Source of the DNA: RGIG426 sp045598065
Lineage (GTDB): Bacteria; Bacillota; Clostridia; Oscillospirales; Acutalibacteraceae
Direction: 5' to 3'
Assembly (NCBI GenBank): GCA_045598065.1
Contig: JAZLLJ010000096.1
Span: 1-7,683 of the forward strand
Length of the DNA: 7,683 nt
Under the pieces are notes generated by a model, which was not told the origin of the DNA, did no database searches, and saw only the letters and a list, made by a program, of their open reading frames with translations. Below, piece by piece: positions 1 through 6,103 of this stretch. Within the stretch, counting starts at the first letter, position 1; each line of letters begins with the position of its first letter. The position numbers were made by a program, and so were the translations under genes.

Positions 1-1398
1 AACGTGCTTAAAAGCGTACGCGATCAATTTAAGGAGAAATTGCTGAATGACAACTATCTGTTGAGAGATTTCATCAAGACTCCGGAAGTGCAGAAAATAT
101 TGAGCGAAAAATACGGCGCCAACTTCAAGCTTTTCGGCGAAAACGGCCGCAAAGTCCCGGCTATTAACGAAAACGAAAAGGCCGCATTGAGTGCCGCCGG
201 TGCGGAAATCGGCCACAGAAATCAGTGGAGCATTCTCAGCAAATTTGCTTCGAACAGTATGGATAAAGACGTGTATACCGTGATGAGCCGTGTCGCGGAC
301 AGCTATGACGTGGCAAAGAATAACCTCACGTTCATGAAAGACCTCGAAACCGCCCTGCGCAAGAACACGCCGATGGCCGACCATATCCGAGAATCTCTCC
401 TGAAATACACCCCCAAACAGCTGTCGGACTTCTACTACAGCTGCACGAATTACCATAAGAACGATGCACCGTATTCCATCGAAATGGCGGCGGCAGACGG
501 TGGAATTTTGACGGACACGATGACAAAAGACCTTCTGGACGAAAAATGCGCGAATTGGCTGAAACCGTTGGATGAACTTACGGCATTCTCGACAGAAGAG
601 GAAAAAGACTTCTTTAATGATTTCAAAGCGGCGTTCACCAAGTATCCTCACATTGCGAAAGCCGCGGCGCGTGATTTTGGCCCGCTCGATGAAAACTTCA
701 TCAAGAGAATGGCGCCCGCTGTGGAACAGTATGCCCAGGTGAAAGGGTTTAAGGGCATCAAAGAATTGGGCGCGTTGGGTGTTTTGGAAGTCATTGCCCA
801 CAACGGTCTGTTCAACAAATATTCGTCGCAAGAAGTGAAAAAAGACGTTAAAGAGACGGTCAACCCGGCGTTTGAACGTAAAGCTCTTTGGCAAAGCGTG
901 AACGTCGAAAATTGGACGCAAGACTTCAATAAGTTCTCACAGAATCAAAAAACGCAGGAGTTTATTGCCGATTTCAGAGCAGCCGTGATTTCGAACCCGG
1001 ATATCGGCGAAAAGATCATGAACGAGCACAAAACGATTGATCAAGACTTTGTGAATAAGCTCACCTCTGCCGCGAATGACTATTCTAAATCCGGAAAACT
1101 GGGCGAATTGGGCACTTTGGCAGCCGCCGGCAAAACCGGCTTGTTCAAAGAAGAAACGGTGAAGGCGATTGACGAAGCGTGCAAATCCATAGATAAGGAC
1201 TACAACGCCCCGAAAAAAGCGCCCAACGAGATGTCTGCCGAAGAACGCTTGGCAAATGCCGTTAGCAACCGACAGGCTATGGACCAAAACAACGTTGAGT
1301 ACGCTCCCATCAACCAAAACGGCTCCGACAATCCTGCTGAACCCGAACAAGAACCCGAAGCCGAAAAGAACGACCCTCAAATGGGTACCATCGTTTAA
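1..1398 (+). CDS. Unrecognised helical repeat protein with acidic Pro/Glu tail (5' end cut by window edge)
   Basis: I do not recognise this family. The frame is open from base 1, so the true start probably lies upstream. The first in-frame start-like codon is GTG at 4; an AAGGAG at 31-36 lies only 3-6 nt before in-frame TTG (40) and CTG (43), too weak to prefer them. Numbering from GTG at 4 gives 464 residues, rich in Lys, Glu, Ala and Asn, with no visible membrane segment. A repeat is visible: residues about 204-276 and 321-390 share D-F-x-A-A, then Pro nine residues on, then a hydrophobic-Asp-x-x-Phe motif thirteen residues later, then E-L-G-x-L and G-L-F (268-270 and 379-381). Residues about 110-182 look like a weaker third copy. 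The C-terminus (about 440-464) is a disordered, acidic Pro/Glu tail. It is convergent with the large dockerin gene and shares its terminator. Nothing ties it functionally to the dockerin genes. A structural, phage-derived or secreted effector role is possible but unsupported. Confidence 0.8.
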   Translation, partial: NVLKSVRDQFKEKLLNDNYLLRDFIKTPEVQKILSEKYGANFKLFGENGRKVPAINENEKAALSAAGAEIGHRNQWSILSKFASNSMDKDVYTVMSRVADSYDVAKNNLTFMKDLETALRKNTPMADHIRESLLKYTPKQLSDFYYSCTNYHKNDAPYSIEMAAADGGILTDTMTKDLLDEKCANWLKPLDELTAFSTEEEKDFFNDFKAAFTKYPHIAKAAARDFGPLDENFIKRMAPAVEQYAQVKGFKGIKELGALGVLEVIAHNGLFNKYSSQEVKKDVKETVNPAFERKALWQSVNVENWTQDFNKFSQNQKTQEFIADFRAAVISNPDIGEKIMNEHKTIDQDFVNKLTSAANDYSKSGKLGELGTLAAAGKTGLFKEETVKAIDEACKSIDKDYNAPKKAPNEMSAEERLANAVSNRQAMDQNNVEYAPINQNGSDNPAEPEQEPEAEKNDPQMGTIV

Positions 1399-1420
1399 CA
1401 TTCCGTTTGTAAACACACAC

Positions 1421-1462
1421 AAAAAAGCCGCAGGCATACATCCGTATGCTCTGCGGCTTTTT
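1421..1462. terminator. Bidirectional intrinsic terminator between convergent genes
   Basis: An inverted repeat pairs 1422-1439 with 1444-1462 around the loop ATCC (1440-1443), with one bulged T at 1450. The GC core is GCCGCAG/CTGCGGC, flanked by an A-run on the left and a T-run on the right. Either strand therefore gives a hairpin followed by a U-tract. It starts 23 bases after the plus-strand stop codon and lies 12 bases beyond the minus-strand stop codon, so it can end both transcripts. Confidence 0.92.
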
Positions 1463-1474
1463 CTATTTATAATC

Positions 1475-4400
1475 TTACGCGCCCAATTTTTCAATCAGAC
1501 CTGCGAGGAATTTGCGGAGCATCAGCACGTCTTTCATATTGACGTCGCCGTCGCCATTGCAATCGGCATTTTGAGCATCATACTCCACGTCCATACCGGC
1601 GAGATATTTACGCATCAAAAGCACGTCTTTCATATTGACTGCACCGTCGCCGTTTACATCACCGAGAAGCGCCGCTGCCGGCAGTTTTACGGTGATGAGC
1701 ATAATCTGGAAGTCGTCCACGTTCGCGCCCGGACAATCCGCATAATGGGATTGCAGGTTAAAGGTGATATATCCGTTACCCTCCTCAAACACCTGCACTT
1801 CCAACACGCCGCGTCCTTCGCTGTCGAGGAATTTCGTGGACATCGACCAATCGTCCGACATCCCTTCGATATCCACGCCGTTTTGGGTGAGAACGGTGAT
1901 ATTCTGCACGTCGTCGAGCGACTCCACGATAAGCGTTTCGTTACCTTCTACGCCGTAGAACTCTTTGTCGCCGATACGAAGGTCTACCTTCACTTTGCCC
2001 AGTTCAGTCGGATCGACAGCTTCTTTCGATATGCCGGAAACGTAGAAATAGCGGTCATCGGTTCCTTTTACGTACGTATACTCTTCATCAATATCAAATT
2101 TTCCACCGTTCAGAAGAACCGTGGGGTTCTCGGTGAAAGCGTATCCCTCGTCGGCAATCAATGTGCCGCCAAGCGCGTAAAATTTTCCTTTTTCAAACGT
2201 GGCGTAATCGTCAACGTCGATGACATCGGTATAGTTTGTCCAGCACAAGCTTCCCGGAACAAACGCATAGTGTGCACCCTCGGGAATGGTGAGATTTATA
2301 TAATCGCCTGCCTTGTCGCCGGCAATCGGGACACTGAACCCATCGATTTCCACGGTATCGATAATGCCGACAGCCGCTTCCCTCGATTGCCCCCAAACAG
2401 AGAAGCGGTGCTCGTTGGTTCCATCGATTTTCGTACGTTCTTTAAAAGTAATCAGTTTGCCGCCGTTTAACAGAATTGTGGGTTTTGCGGCAAAGACGTA
2501 TTCCTCATCGGCAACCAAATAACCACCGACCGAGTACAATTTGCCCTTTTCAAACGTGTCGTCACCGTTCATTTTCACTCCGTCGGTATCGTTCATCCAA
2601 TACACACTATCCGGCTCAAAGTGATAGGGCGCGCCCTCGGGGACGGTAAAGCCGGGGTTATCGCTTGCTTTACCGTCGATAATCGCGTGACTGCTTCCGT
2701 TGATTTCGATGGTGTCAATAACGGCCTCGCGGAAAGAAAAGTCCACCTCAGTGTACCCTTCACCCGAGCGGAAATAGGTGACACCGTCCTTCTTTTCAAA
2801 ACACTCAGCAGGTGCTTCTACACTCTCATATTCGTCCACTGTGAACATCGTCGCCTTCACATCACAAAGAAAAGCGCATTGGACGTCAATCTCTTTGCCG
2901 GACACCAGTGACAGATTGTGTCTTACGTTGAGACCGGAAAACAAAACGTTACCGGGGCAGGAAATCGGGTTACTGTCTCCCGTTTCGCCGCAAATGCCCG
3001 CCTGGAAGAACAAATTGCCGGTGGCGGCGATTTCAACGTTGTCGGCAGACTCGAATATTGCCGTGGAATTGCCGCTCGTAGTATCGCCGGCGTAAACGGC
3101 AAGGCCGCCGTCGCCGGTCAAAAGCGGTGGGCAATCACCGCTGCCGCAGATGTAAATGCCACAACAGGTCTTGTCCTGCGTCGCGACACCCTGGTGAACC
3201 ATGCTGTTTCCCAAAAGATTGATGGTGATGAATTGGTCGGCATAAATCGTACAATACGCCTCTGCATCCTCCACGTACGAACAGCCCAAAACGGTAAGGT
3301 TTTTCAGCGTGAGGGTTTTGGTCGCGTCATCGTAACTCACACAACCGTTGTGAAGCACATCCGCGGCATTTTTCGTGTTCACCCACGTTTTGCCCACCAT
3401 CAGATGAATTCCGCTTTCGAGATCAAAAACGGGTTGCGGTTCACTGTAAATTGTCCAAATGTCAAATTCTTGCGCGTTGTAATATCCACCGTAATCGGCA
3501 TCGATTTTTTCGGCAGAGCCGTTGACGGTTACCACAGCATCTTCGGCAAACGCGTATTCCGGCTCAGCTTTCAGCGTAATACAGACGGCGTACCGACTGC
3601 CTTCTGCAAAGGTTTTGTCGGCATCCATTACGCCACCGTCTTCAAACCAGCAATGAGCATAGACCGTATATCCGCAATTTTCCGGAAGAGTAACGTGCAG
3701 CAAATCGCCTGCTTTCTCGTCCAAAATCGGCGTAACATCCACGTCGGTAAGGTTGATTTCGGAAATTATCGTCGGCGGCGGCGTTTCAACCGGTTTCGAC
3801 CAGATACCACACGCATTCCTACTGCAGACCGTGTTAGCTTCATCTATTTTTCCCTCGGTACCATTTATCAGTATTTTTACGTCATCGGCAAAGGCATAGC
3901 CTGCATTCGGAACAATCAACCATTTTATCGAATATGTTTTTCCAGCTGCGAAGATGTCGTTTTCTTCAAGCTGAACACTCTCGCTGTCGCCATACCAAAA
4001 ATACTCTTTGCAGGTATACGGTGCATTGTCGGGCAGCGTGAGTTTCAAATGATCGCCCGCTCGCTCGCCCACAACCGGCGCAACTTCCACGTCAGTAAGG
4101 TTAATTTCCGAAATCAACGTCGGCGGTATCGTTTCGACCGGTATCGTCCAGATGTTACACATATTTCCGGAGAACCAGGTGTAGTCATAGTTTATTCTTC
4201 CCTCTTTGCCGTTGACCAAAATTTTCGTGTCATCGGCAAAGGTGTAGCCCTCGTCGGTCCAAAGTATCAACCTTGTGATGTACGCATCTCCCTCAACAAA
4301 GGCGTCGCTTGCTCCCGGCTCAAAACCTTGGCTTACATCTTCCCACCAACAGGCTCCGCAATAACAATGCGCACCATCAGCCAGTGTAGGTTTCATATAA

Positions 4401-5953
4401 TCTCCCACTATGGCACCGGCGACCGGTACATCCGGATAAATAAGGTTGATTTCGGTGATTACCGTCGCCGCAAGCGCCTCCATCGGCGTTGTGGAAATCA
4501 CGCATCGGTCCTCGGCGACCGAGGTGTTTTCCGCATCAATATTTTCCGTGCCGTCATTAAGAGAAATGTTCGCACCGGTGTCAAAGGTGTAACCCTCATT
4601 AGGAACAAGCACCCATCTTAACGAGTACGAATTCCCTCCCACAAAGGAATCGTCTTCTCCAAGCGAAACCCCTTCGCTGTTGTTGTACCAATAATGTTCC
4701 GTACAGGTATACTGCGCACCGTCAGGCAGAGTATACGACAAATGGTCGCCTGCCATCTCGTCTGCAACCGGCGTAAATTCCGCATCGGTAAGACGGATTT
4801 CGGAAATCGGCGGCACAACGGCAGAGACCGGCTGCGTCCAAACAGTACATTGTGTCTCACCAATCAACGTGTCGGCGCGGTCGATGCCTTCCTCACTACC
4901 GTTGAGCGAAATATCCACCGCGGAGCTAAAGGTATGTCCTTCCCGAGGTTCAAGCATCCAAGCCAAGGAGTACGAATCCCCTGCCTCAAACAAGTCGTCT
5001 TCCGAAAGCGATGTTCCCTTGCTGTCGTTAAACCAAAATTGATGCGTGCAGGTGTACGGCGCATCGTCAGGCAACGCATACGTCAAATGATCGCCCGCTC
5101 GCTCGCCGGCAACCGGTGTAAGATCTACATCGAAAAGGTGGATTTCGGAAATCGCCGGTTGGTCGGAAGGATAGAAAATCCCCGAATAAATAATGCCGGA
5201 ATCCCCTGCGACATTCGTGTCGCCAGCGATACCTTTTGCGGCACCGTTGACGTTATAGATATATATCGGCAAATACCCGTTGTAGAAGGTATAGCCATCA
5301 TCGGGGACAATCTCCCACACCAAGCAGTAAACGTCTTCCTTTGTAAAAAACTCGTTTTCGGAAAGCGGAACCCGTTTGGTGATGCTGTACCAATAGCAAT
5401 CCGTGCAGGTGAAATGCGCATTGTCGGGCAACGTATACGATACGTTGTTGCTCGCTCGCTCACCCACAACCGGTGTGCCGTCCACATCGGTAATGAGGAT
5501 GCTCTTTATCGGCAGTGCCGTAACCGCTTCTGTCCGTTCCGACCAAATACCGCAGTCGTACTCAACGACCACCGTGTTTTCATAATCTATGCTCCCCTCG
5601 CCGCCGTTGAGCGAAAGGGTGGTAGCAGAAGAAAAGGCATACCCGTCTTTTGGCGAGATTGACCATTCCAAGGAGTACAAATCTCCCTCGACAAAAACAT
5701 CGTCCTCCTTAAGCATAAATCCTTTGGTATCGTTATACCAATAGTGATGCAAACAAACATACGGTGCATCGTCAGGCAGCGTATAGGCCAAATAGTTGCC
5801 TGCCGGCTTACCAATGACCGGCGTCATATCCGCGTTGGTAATGACAATTTCGGTAATTATGGTCTCCGCAGCGGCAAAAATCGGTATCACAGTCACAAGC
5901 ATCGCCACGCAAGCCACAACCGCAAGCAGACGCATCGGTAAGGTTTTCTTCAT
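1475..5953 (-). CDS. Large secreted multi-repeat dockerin protein (1492 aa)
   Basis: This is a secreted, modular, non-catalytic-looking protein that probably joins a cohesin-bearing complex. Residues 1-29 form a signal peptide: Lys2-Lys3, a hydrophobic core, and likely cleavage after A-A-A at 29. Domains in order: seven Ig-like repeats of about 115 residues (31-837); a Cys-rich, Asn/Gly-rich beta region (about 844-1075); two divergent repeats (about 1078-1312); a small beta domain (about 1313-1428); and a type I dockerin (1430-1492). Repeats carry a T-L-P-D-x-A-P-Y segment, an aromatic Y-W-Y motif, a G-Y-x-F motif and L-N-G. Such repeats are widespread in secreted clostridial proteins and usually act as spacers or binding modules. 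No catalytic motif or sortase signal was seen. ATG at 5953 is chosen because it begins the signal peptide and has a GGGGG ribosome site 8 nt upstream; an ATG 7 nt upstream (5958-5960) is out of frame. It has its own promoter and terminator. The exact ligand is unknown. Confidence 0.93.
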   Translation of the reverse strand: MKKTLPMRLLAVVACVAMLVTVIPIFAAAETIITEIVITNADMTPVIGKPAGNYLAYTLPDDAPYVCLHHYWYNDTKGFMLKEDDVFVEGDLYSLEWSISPKDGYAFSSATTLSLNGGEGSIDYENTVVVEYDCGIWSERTEAVTALPIKSILITDVDGTPVVGERASNNVSYTLPDNAHFTCTDCYWYSITKRVPLSENEFFTKEDVYCLVWEIVPDDGYTFYNGYLPIYIYNVNGAAKGIAGDTNVAGDSGIIYSGIFYPSDQPAISEIHLFDVDLTPVAGERAGDHLTYALPDDAPYTCTHQFWFNDSKGTSLSEDDLFEAGDSYSLAWMLEPREGHTFSSAVDISLNGSEEGIDRADTLIGETQCTVWTQPVSAVVPPISEIRLTDAEFTPVADEMAGDHLSYTLPDGAQYTCTEHYWYNNSEGVSLGEDDSFVGGNSYSLRWVLVPNEGYTFDTGANISLNDGTENIDAENTSVAEDRCVISTTPMEALAATVITEINLIYPDVPVAGAIVGDYMKPTLADGAHCYCGACWWEDVSQGFEPGASDAFVEGDAYITRLILWTDEGYTFADDTKILVNGKEGRINYDYTWFSGNMCNIWTIPVETIPPTLISEINLTDVEVAPVVGERAGDHLKLTLPDNAPYTCKEYFWYGDSESVQLEENDIFAAGKTYSIKWLIVPNAGYAFADDVKILINGTEGKIDEANTVCSRNACGIWSKPVETPPPTIISEINLTDVDVTPILDEKAGDLLHVTLPENCGYTVYAHCWFEDGGVMDADKTFAEGSRYAVCITLKAEPEYAFAEDAVVTVNGSAEKIDADYGGYYNAQEFDIWTIYSEPQPVFDLESGIHLMVGKTWVNTKNAADVLHNGCVSYDDATKTLTLKNLTVLGCSYVEDAEAYCTIYADQFITINLLGNSMVHQGVATQDKTCCGIYICGSGDCPPLLTGDGGLAVYAGDTTSGNSTAIFESADNVEIAATGNLFFQAGICGETGDSNPISCPGNVLFSGLNVRHNLSLVSGKEIDVQCAFLCDVKATMFTVDEYESVEAPAECFEKKDGVTYFRSGEGYTEVDFSFREAVIDTIEINGSSHAIIDGKASDNPGFTVPEGAPYHFEPDSVYWMNDTDGVKMNGDDTFEKGKLYSVGGYLVADEEYVFAAKPTILLNGGKLITFKERTKIDGTNEHRFSVWGQSREAAVGIIDTVEIDGFSVPIAGDKAGDYINLTIPEGAHYAFVPGSLCWTNYTDVIDVDDYATFEKGKFYALGGTLIADEGYAFTENPTVLLNGGKFDIDEEYTYVKGTDDRYFYVSGISKEAVDPTELGKVKVDLRIGDKEFYGVEGNETLIVESLDDVQNITVLTQNGVDIEGMSDDWSMSTKFLDSEGRGVLEVQVFEEGNGYITFNLQSHYADCPGANVDDFQIMLITVKLPAAALLGDVNGDGAVNMKDVLLMRKYLAGMDVEYDAQNADCNGDGDVNMKDVLMLRKFLAGLIEKLGA
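1478..1666 (-). other. Type I dockerin domain of the 1492-aa protein
   Basis: Residues 1430-1492 hold two F-hand calcium loops. Loop 1 has D1432, N1434, D1436, N1440 and D1443; loop 2 has D1464, N1466, D1468, N1472 and D1475. These are positions 1, 3, 5, 9 and 12 of the loop, all acceptable ligands. Each loop is followed by a helix of the V-L-x-x-R-K-x-L-A type. Positions 10 and 11, which usually contact the cohesin, are Met-Lys in both loops, so the domain is internally symmetric and could bind in two orientations, as known for other type I dockerins. Dockerins attach secreted proteins to cohesins of a scaffoldin or cell-surface anchor; the partner is not in this window. Confidence 0.95.
1670..2017 (-). 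other. Small beta-rich domain preceding the dockerin
   Basis: Residues about 1313-1428 lie between the last Ig-like repeat and the dockerin and do not follow the repeat pattern. The stretch begins with alternating hydrophobic residues (V-K-V-D-L-R-I) and continues with several beta-like strands, ending in I-M-L-I-T-V just before an Ala-rich joint to the dockerin. It may be an Ig-like or carbohydrate-binding beta-sandwich, but I see no diagnostic motif and cannot name it. Confidence 0.5.
2018..2722 (-). repeat. Two divergent Ig-like repeats (copies 8 and 9)
   Basis: Residues about 1078-1191 and 1197-1312 form a pair more like each other than the first seven repeats. Both start with I-D-T-[IV]-E-I, have a P-E-G-A-x-Y segment, F-E-K-G-K and L-L-N-G-G-K. 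Both lack the Cys pair of the earlier repeats: the equivalent residues appear to be Phe (F1112/F1184 and F1231/F1303, 72 apart in each case), with an insertion of about five residues before the last strand. They probably arose by a separate duplication. Confidence 0.8.
2729..3424 (-). other. Cys-rich, Asn/Gly-rich beta region, possible beta-helix or carbohydrate-binding domain
   Basis: Residues about 844-1075 interrupt the Ig-like repeats. The beginning (G-K-T-W-V-N, then A-A-D-V-L, then V-S-Y-D-D-A-T-K-T-L-T-L) follows a pattern common at the start of secreted clostridial regions that resemble parallel beta-helices and are often called carbohydrate-binding. Short runs of N, G, I and A recur, as in beta-helix coils. 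Twelve Cys occur here (871, 891, 901, 930, 931, 936, 941, 988, 999, 1026, 1030, 1051), many for a secreted protein of this type. The beta-helix assignment is inferred from the residue pattern only; ligand and fold are not shown by the sequence. Confidence 0.5.
3443..5863 (-). repeat. Seven tandem Ig-like repeats of about 115 aa
   Basis: Residues 31-837 contain copies starting near 31, 147, 266, 381, 497, 612 and 727. A typical copy begins I-S-E-I-N-L-T-D-V, has an A-G-D-x-L segment, T-L-P-D-x-A-P-Y-T-C, a Y-W-Y or F-W-Y aromatic cluster, E-D-D-x-F, Y-S-L-x-W, a G-Y-x-F motif, L-N-G, and ends C-x-I-W. Copies 1, 3, 4, 5 and 6 carry a Cys pair exactly 67 residues apart. Copy 2 keeps only the first Cys, and copy 7 lacks both. 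The domains probably form an extended stalk or an array of binding modules outside the cell. Confidence 0.88.
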
Positions 5954-5961
5954 TCTGCATA

Positions 5962-5967
5962 CCCCCT
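5962..5967 (-). promoter_or_regulatory. Ribosome binding site of the 1492-aa gene
   Basis: On the minus strand AGGGGG lies 8 nt before the ATG at 5953-5951. It supports this start; the out-of-frame ATG at 5960-5958 is only 1 nt from it and too close to be used. Confidence 0.75.
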
Positions 5968-5978
5968 GATTATTCGGA

Positions 5979-5999
5979 AATAAGTCTAACTGGCTTATT
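5979..5999. promoter_or_regulatory. Dyad over the -10 box, possible operator
   Basis: AATAAG (5979-5984) and CTTATT (5994-5999) are perfect 6-bp inverted arms separated by 9 bp. The right arm overlaps the -10 box of the 1492-aa gene and the dyad spans its expected transcription start near 5990. A repressor bound here would block the promoter. Short AT-rich dyads can occur by chance, so the regulatory role is only a suggestion. Confidence 0.25.
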
Positions 6000-6025
6000 G
6001 TAACATATAAGGATGGATTTGTAAA
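5997..6025 (-). promoter_or_regulatory. Sigma-A promoter of the 1492-aa gene
   Basis: On the minus strand TTTACA (6025-6020) and TACAAT (6002-5997) are separated by 17 bp. Each hexamer is one base off consensus, and TG one base before the -10 box makes it an extended -10 promoter. The expected start is near 5990, giving a leader of about 37 nt. The -35 box sits only 8 bp beyond the terminator stem of the upstream gene. Confidence 0.8.
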
Positions 6026-6033
6026 GCAAAAGC

Positions 6034-6084
6034 GGCAGGGAGTAACGCCACGGTTTCCTTAGGAAACCGTGGCGAATCCCTGCC
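6034..6084. terminator. Long two-part terminator hairpin downstream of the 437-aa gene
   Basis: The inner stem is a perfect 13-bp repeat: 6046-6058 pairs with 6062-6074 around the loop TTA. The outer stem is 7 bp: GGCAGGG (6034-6040) pairs with CCCTGCC (6078-6084); between them is an AGTAA/AAT internal loop. On the minus strand it lies 19 nt after the stop codon at 6104 and is followed by CTTTTGCTTTA, an interrupted U-tract. On the plus strand a run of five T follows a few bases later, so it may also stop antisense transcription. Confidence 0.85.
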
Positions 6085-6103
6085 ACTGTTTTTCATTGTG
6101 CAA

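Noticed and set aside
937..1494. Minus-strand open frame of 185 codons antisense to the first gene
   Set aside because: It crosses the bidirectional terminator and the Phe/Gly-rich product is the antisense of a Lys/Glu-rich helical protein.
1256..2470. Plus-strand open frame of 404 codons across the end of the first gene, the terminator and the dockerin gene's 3' end
   Set aside because: It runs out of frame through the end of one gene, through a strong terminator hairpin, then antisense to the dockerin. There is no ribosome site and no plausible protein.
2918..4621. Plus-strand open frame of 567 codons inside the large dockerin gene
   Set aside because: It lies wholly antisense to a gene with signal peptide, regular repeats, dockerin, promoter and terminator. 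The translation is Arg/Val/Phe-rich without domain structure, and repeats in the sense protein keep the antisense frame open.
4694..5662. Plus-strand open frame of 322 codons antisense to the first Ig-like repeats
   Set aside because: Same explanation: a composition shadow of the repeats, with no start signal or domain.
1475..5953. The repeat array considered as an S-layer or sortase-anchored adhesin
   Set aside because: No S-layer homology domain, LPXTG motif or C-terminal membrane anchor is present; the C-terminus is a dockerin, so attachment by cohesin binding is the better reading.
6034..6084. Long inverted repeat considered as a mobile element end or a small RNA
   Set aside because: It sits just after a stop codon, has a tight 3-nt loop and a T-containing tract, so a terminator explains it. 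No transposase or direct target repeat is nearby.
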